A model generated the notes under the pieces. It had not been told where the DNA came from and searched no databases. It worked only from the letters and a program-made list of their open reading frames with translations. 9,162 nucleotides of DNA, from contig DLVS01000565.1 in NCBI GenBank assembly GCA_003445095.1, forward strand, positions 517-9,678, read 5' to 3'. Both the position numbers and the translations under genes were made by a program. Below are positions 7,698 to 9,162 of the stretch, piece after piece; the stretch's first letter is position 1, and every line of letters starts with the position of its first letter. This DNA comes from Verrucomicrobiales bacterium. GTDB lineage: Bacteria; Verrucomicrobiota; Verrucomicrobiia; Limisphaerales; UBA9464.

Positions 7698-7704
7698 GAC
7701 CGGT

Positions 7705-8100
7705 ATGATTGCAGGAAAAATCGGATCCGCCGGGACCACGAACGCCGCCGCAGGCTTTCGGGTTGGCGATGAGCGGCTGATCAAGCTGACTTCGTCGGCT
7801 GGGCAGAAAGTGACCTCGTTGCTTTCCAAACAGGGGCGGCCGTCGGGGGTCCTTCGGGTGGCCGTCGTCGGGGGCGGCTGCTCCGGGCTGCAGTATAAGA
7901 TGGACCTGCAAGACCAACCCCAGAACCGCGACATCCTGGTTGAGAGCTCGGGGGTCCGGGTGGTAGTCGACCCCAAGAGCGCTCTGTATGTCACCGGGTC
8001 CGAACTCGATTATGTGGATGCCCTGACGGAAGGTGGCTTCAAAGTGAAGAATCCGAACGCGGCGACGAGCTGCTCGTGCGGCGAGAGCTTCAGCGCGTGA
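7705..8100 (+). CDS. A-type iron-sulfur cluster carrier, IscA/ErpA family
   Basis: A-type carriers receive Fe-S clusters from a scaffold and deliver them to apo-enzymes in the cytoplasm. The protein has 131 residues. An N-terminal stretch of about 20 residues (MIAGKIGSAGTTNAAAGF) precedes the conserved fold, so it is longer than E. coli IscA (107) or ErpA (114). The three cluster-binding cysteines are present: C59 in GGGCSGLQY, and C123 and C125 in SCSCGESFSA. The 64-residue spacing equals that of E. coli IscA C35 to C99. The tail motif is CSCG where CGCG is more usual. The start is taken as the ATG at 7705. No Shine-Dalgarno precedes it, and an in-frame TTG at 7669 would add 12 unconserved residues. 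IscA, ErpA and SufA cannot be told apart by eye. The next gene, an HscB-like co-chaperone, supports a role in Fe-S assembly. Confidence 0.9.
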   Translation: MIAGKIGSAGTTNAAAGFRVGDERLIKLTSSAGQKVTSLLSKQGRPSGVLRVAVVGGGCSGLQYKMDLQDQPQNRDILVESSGVRVVVDPKSALYVTGSELDYVDALTEGGFKVKNPNAATSCSCGESFSA

Positions 8101-8109
8101 AGATCCAGG

Positions 8110-8200
8110 CCAGTCCAGGTCGAAACTGGTGGAGATTTGGGTTCCCCGTTTGGGGAGGGTACGCGCCCCGCGTGCCGGCCGGGGCGCCTCGCCGCGGCCG
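8110..8200 (+). repeat. Cluster of tandem hairpins, REP-like element
   Basis: Ten bases after the iscA-like stop, four inverted repeats follow one another: CCAGT/ACTGG (8110-8114 with 8125-8129); TCCCC-GTTT-GGGGA (8143-8156); GGTACGCG-CCC-CGCGTGCC (8158-8176, 8 pairs including one T-G); and CGGCCG-G-GGCG with CGCC-G-CGGCCG around a CCT loop (8176-8200, 10 pairs with one G-G mismatch). A fifth possible pairing, GCGCCCCG (8163-8170) with CGGGGCGC (8180-8187), competes with the last two. No T-run follows. The arrangement resembles dispersed extragenic palindromic elements, and it may also end or protect the iscA-like transcript. Only one copy is in this window, so repeat status is inferred. Confidence 0.45.
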
Positions 8201-8213
8201 TTCCGCGCACCTG

Positions 8214-8225
8214 CGAATTAATTCG
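8214..8225. promoter_or_regulatory. 12-bp perfect palindrome, possible protein-binding site
   Basis: CGAATTAATTCG is a perfect palindrome and an AT-rich island within very GC-rich flanks, 99 bp upstream of the hscB-like start. A TATACA-like sequence follows at 8233. The position would suit an operator for the downstream gene, but no matching -35 was found, and a single short palindrome can be chance or part of the adjacent hairpin element. Confidence 0.3.
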
Positions 8226-8323
8226 TCAAAACTATACACGGCTCTCCCCTCCGACAGGGGCCGATCTGATTCGTGTCTGTTTTTGGTTGCCGATGCTTTT
8301 CCTAACCCGACACCTCCACGCCA

Positions 8324-8944
8324 GTGACCGACGCCTTTGCCCTGCTCAATGAACCACGCCGCCCGTGGTTCGACGCCGAAGAGTTGAAGGCGCGGTTTTT
8401 ACCGCTGTCAGCCGGAACACATCCCGACAAGACTCATGGTGCGTCGGCTGACGAGAAGCGAGCCGCCTCCTCGAAATACGCGGAGCTGAATGCCGCCTTC
8501 AATACGCTCAAGGAACCGCGCGACCGCCTACGACATCTCTACGAGCTCGAGGCAGGCGAGAAGCCGAAGGACATTCAGCGGATCCCCCCAGGCACCATGG
8601 ATCTCTTCGTGGAAGTAGGTCAGACGTGTCGCGACGCCGACGCCTTCCTGCAGAAAAAATCCGGCCACGACTCCCCGATGCTGAAGCTACAATGGATGCA
8701 GGACGGGTTCGATTGGCTGGACCGGCTGCAGTCGTTGCAGGGACGGGTCAATACCATGCGCGACCAACTTTCCGCCGAGTTGCGCGAAATGAACGGGATC
8801 TGGGACGCCGCCCCTCCATCAGGCTCGCCCGGGCGTCGCGCCGCCTTGCCCTTGGAGCGGCTGGAGCAAATCTATCGGTCCATGAGCTACATCGCGCGCT
8901 GGACGGAACAGATCCAGGAACGCCTGGTGCAGTTGTCTCTGTGA
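8324..8944 (+). CDS. HscB-like J-domain co-chaperone, probable Fe-S cluster assembly
   Basis: HscB (Hsc20) brings the scaffold IscU to the Hsp70 HscA and stimulates its ATPase for cluster transfer. The 206-residue protein starts with a divergent J-domain: HPD at 33-35 (THPDKTHG), then helix III and a conserved-looking stretch YAELNAAFNTLKEPRDRLRH at about 52-71, matching the HscB pattern of J-domain followed by LxxPxxRAxYLL. The C-terminal part is helical. LFVEVGQTCRDADAFLQK and the final SYIARWTEQIQERLVQL resemble, in position and character, the IscU-binding helical domain of HscB. A Gly/Pro/Ser-rich insert (about 163-172) breaks the helices. There is no G/F region or zinc finger, so it is not a DnaJ. 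The start is a GTG at 8324 without a Shine-Dalgarno; no good in-frame alternative was seen. The A-type carrier upstream supports the role. No hscA, iscU or iscS is in view. Confidence 0.72.
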   Translation: MTDAFALLNEPRRPWFDAEELKARFLPLSAGTHPDKTHGASADEKRAASSKYAELNAAFNTLKEPRDRLRHLYELEAGEKPKDIQRIPPGTMDLFVEVGQTCRDADAFLQKKSGHDSPMLKLQWMQDGFDWLDRLQSLQGRVNTMRDQLSAELREMNGIWDAAPPSGSPGRRAALPLERLEQIYRSMSYIARWTEQIQERLVQLSL

Positions 8945-9001
8945 ACTTTTTCTTCGCACCGATCCGCTCAGCCGTGTTCCATCGCCGGACTTTTTGAACG
9001 C

Positions 9002-9162
9002 ATGCCGAAACGCACCGACATCCATTCCGTTCTCATCATCGGCGCCGGTCCGATCATCATTGGCCAAGCCTGCGAGTTCGACTACTCCGGCACCCAAGCC
9101 TGCAAAGCGCTCAAAGAGGAAGGCTACCGGGTGATCCTCGTGAACTCGAACCCGGCCACGAT
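9002..9162 (+). CDS. carB: Carbamoyl-phosphate synthase large subunit, 5' end only
   Basis: CarB makes carbamoyl phosphate from bicarbonate, ATP and glutamine-derived ammonia for pyrimidine and arginine synthesis, in complex with CarA. Only the first 53 codons are in the window. They hold the typical N-terminal nucleotide-binding (pre-ATP-grasp) sequence: [20 protein letters not shown], then [16 protein letters not shown] and [10 protein letters not shown]. The highly conserved [17 protein letters not shown] makes the assignment firm despite the truncation. The ATG at 9002 lies 57 bp after the hscB-like stop, with no Shine-Dalgarno (GGACTTTTTGAACGC precedes it). Whether it shares a transcript with the upstream genes is unknown, and carA is not in view. 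Confidence 0.95.
   Translation, partial: MPKRTDIHSVLIIGAGPIIIGQACEFDYSGTQACKALKEEGYRVILVNSNPAT

Larger units (their letters stand above)
7384..7704. other. Divergent intergenic region between mreB and the iscA-like gene
   Basis: This 321-bp stretch separates the leftward mre operon from the rightward iron-sulfur genes and has no convincing coding frame. It contains the two mreB leader hairpins (7386-7432) and a candidate rightward promoter ending at the iscA-like start. The middle part (about 7440-7650) must contain the leftward mreB promoter unless transcription enters from elsewhere. I could not find a confident -35/-10 pair there: TTGAGA near 7576 and TAGATA near 7562 are too close together. 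An 8-bp palindrome CCGGCCGG lies at 7461. Confidence 0.6.

Noticed and set aside
7669..7704. TTG start for the iscA-like gene at 7669
   Set aside because: The added 12 residues are not conserved in the family, no Shine-Dalgarno precedes it, and the TTGACC there looks more like a -35 element.
7620..7994. Minus-strand open frame of 124 codons opposite the iscA-like gene
   Set aside because: The plus frame has the three cluster-binding cysteines at family spacing; the minus frame has no family resemblance.
8246..8284. CCCCT/AGGGG hairpin followed by a T-run as an intrinsic terminator
   Set aside because: The stem is only 5 bp and the TTTTT at 8280-8284 is about 20 bases beyond it, too far for an intrinsic terminator.
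8819..9097. Minus-strand open frame spanning the hscB-like end and carB start
   Set aside because: It overlaps two well-supported plus-strand genes and has no recognisable features.

Overview
The window is GC-rich bacterial chromosome, roughly 60% G+C by eye. It holds a cell-elongation (Rod complex) gene cluster on the minus strand and a short divergent run of housekeeping genes on the plus strand. The proteins resemble those of Verrucomicrobiota, possibly the Pedosphaera/Limisphaera group. That placement rests on family resemblance from memory and not on a search, so treat it as tentative. I see no mobile element, tRNA, rRNA or CRISPR array.

Minus strand, read right to left in transcription order: mreB (7383-6355), mreC (6307-5504), mreD (5475-4903), mrdA encoding PBP2 (4889-2856), rodA (2859-1648), and the start of an RNase E/G-family gene (1633, running off the left edge). 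Gaps are 47, 28 and 13 bp, then a 4-bp overlap, then 14 bp, so this looks like one operon. MreB filaments, the MreC/MreD membrane scaffold, the PBP2 transpeptidase and the RodA glycosyltransferase together form the machine that inserts peptidoglycan along the cell cylinder. The RNase lies downstream of the shape genes, as rng does in Escherichia coli, and carries a long, probably disordered N-terminal extension.

A 321-bp divergent intergenic region (7384-7704) holds the mreB leader, with two hairpins, one of which puts the Shine-Dalgarno sequence in its loop. It also holds a possible promoter that would start the next gene almost exactly at its ATG.

Plus strand: an A-type iron-sulfur carrier (IscA/ErpA family, 7705-8100), a 223-bp structured intergenic region packed with hairpins (8101-8323), an HscB-like J-domain co-chaperone (8324-8944) and the first 53 codons of carB, the carbamoyl-phosphate synthase large subunit (from 9002). 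The first two point to iron-sulfur cluster assembly, but the usual partners (IscS, IscU, HscA) are not in the window.

This is mainly a conserved housekeeping region. I found no convincing evidence of a new multi-gene system. The points worth following up are the mreB leader, the hairpin cluster after the iscA-like gene, the isolated HscB-like protein, the RNase N-terminal extension and the scarcity of Shine-Dalgarno sequences.
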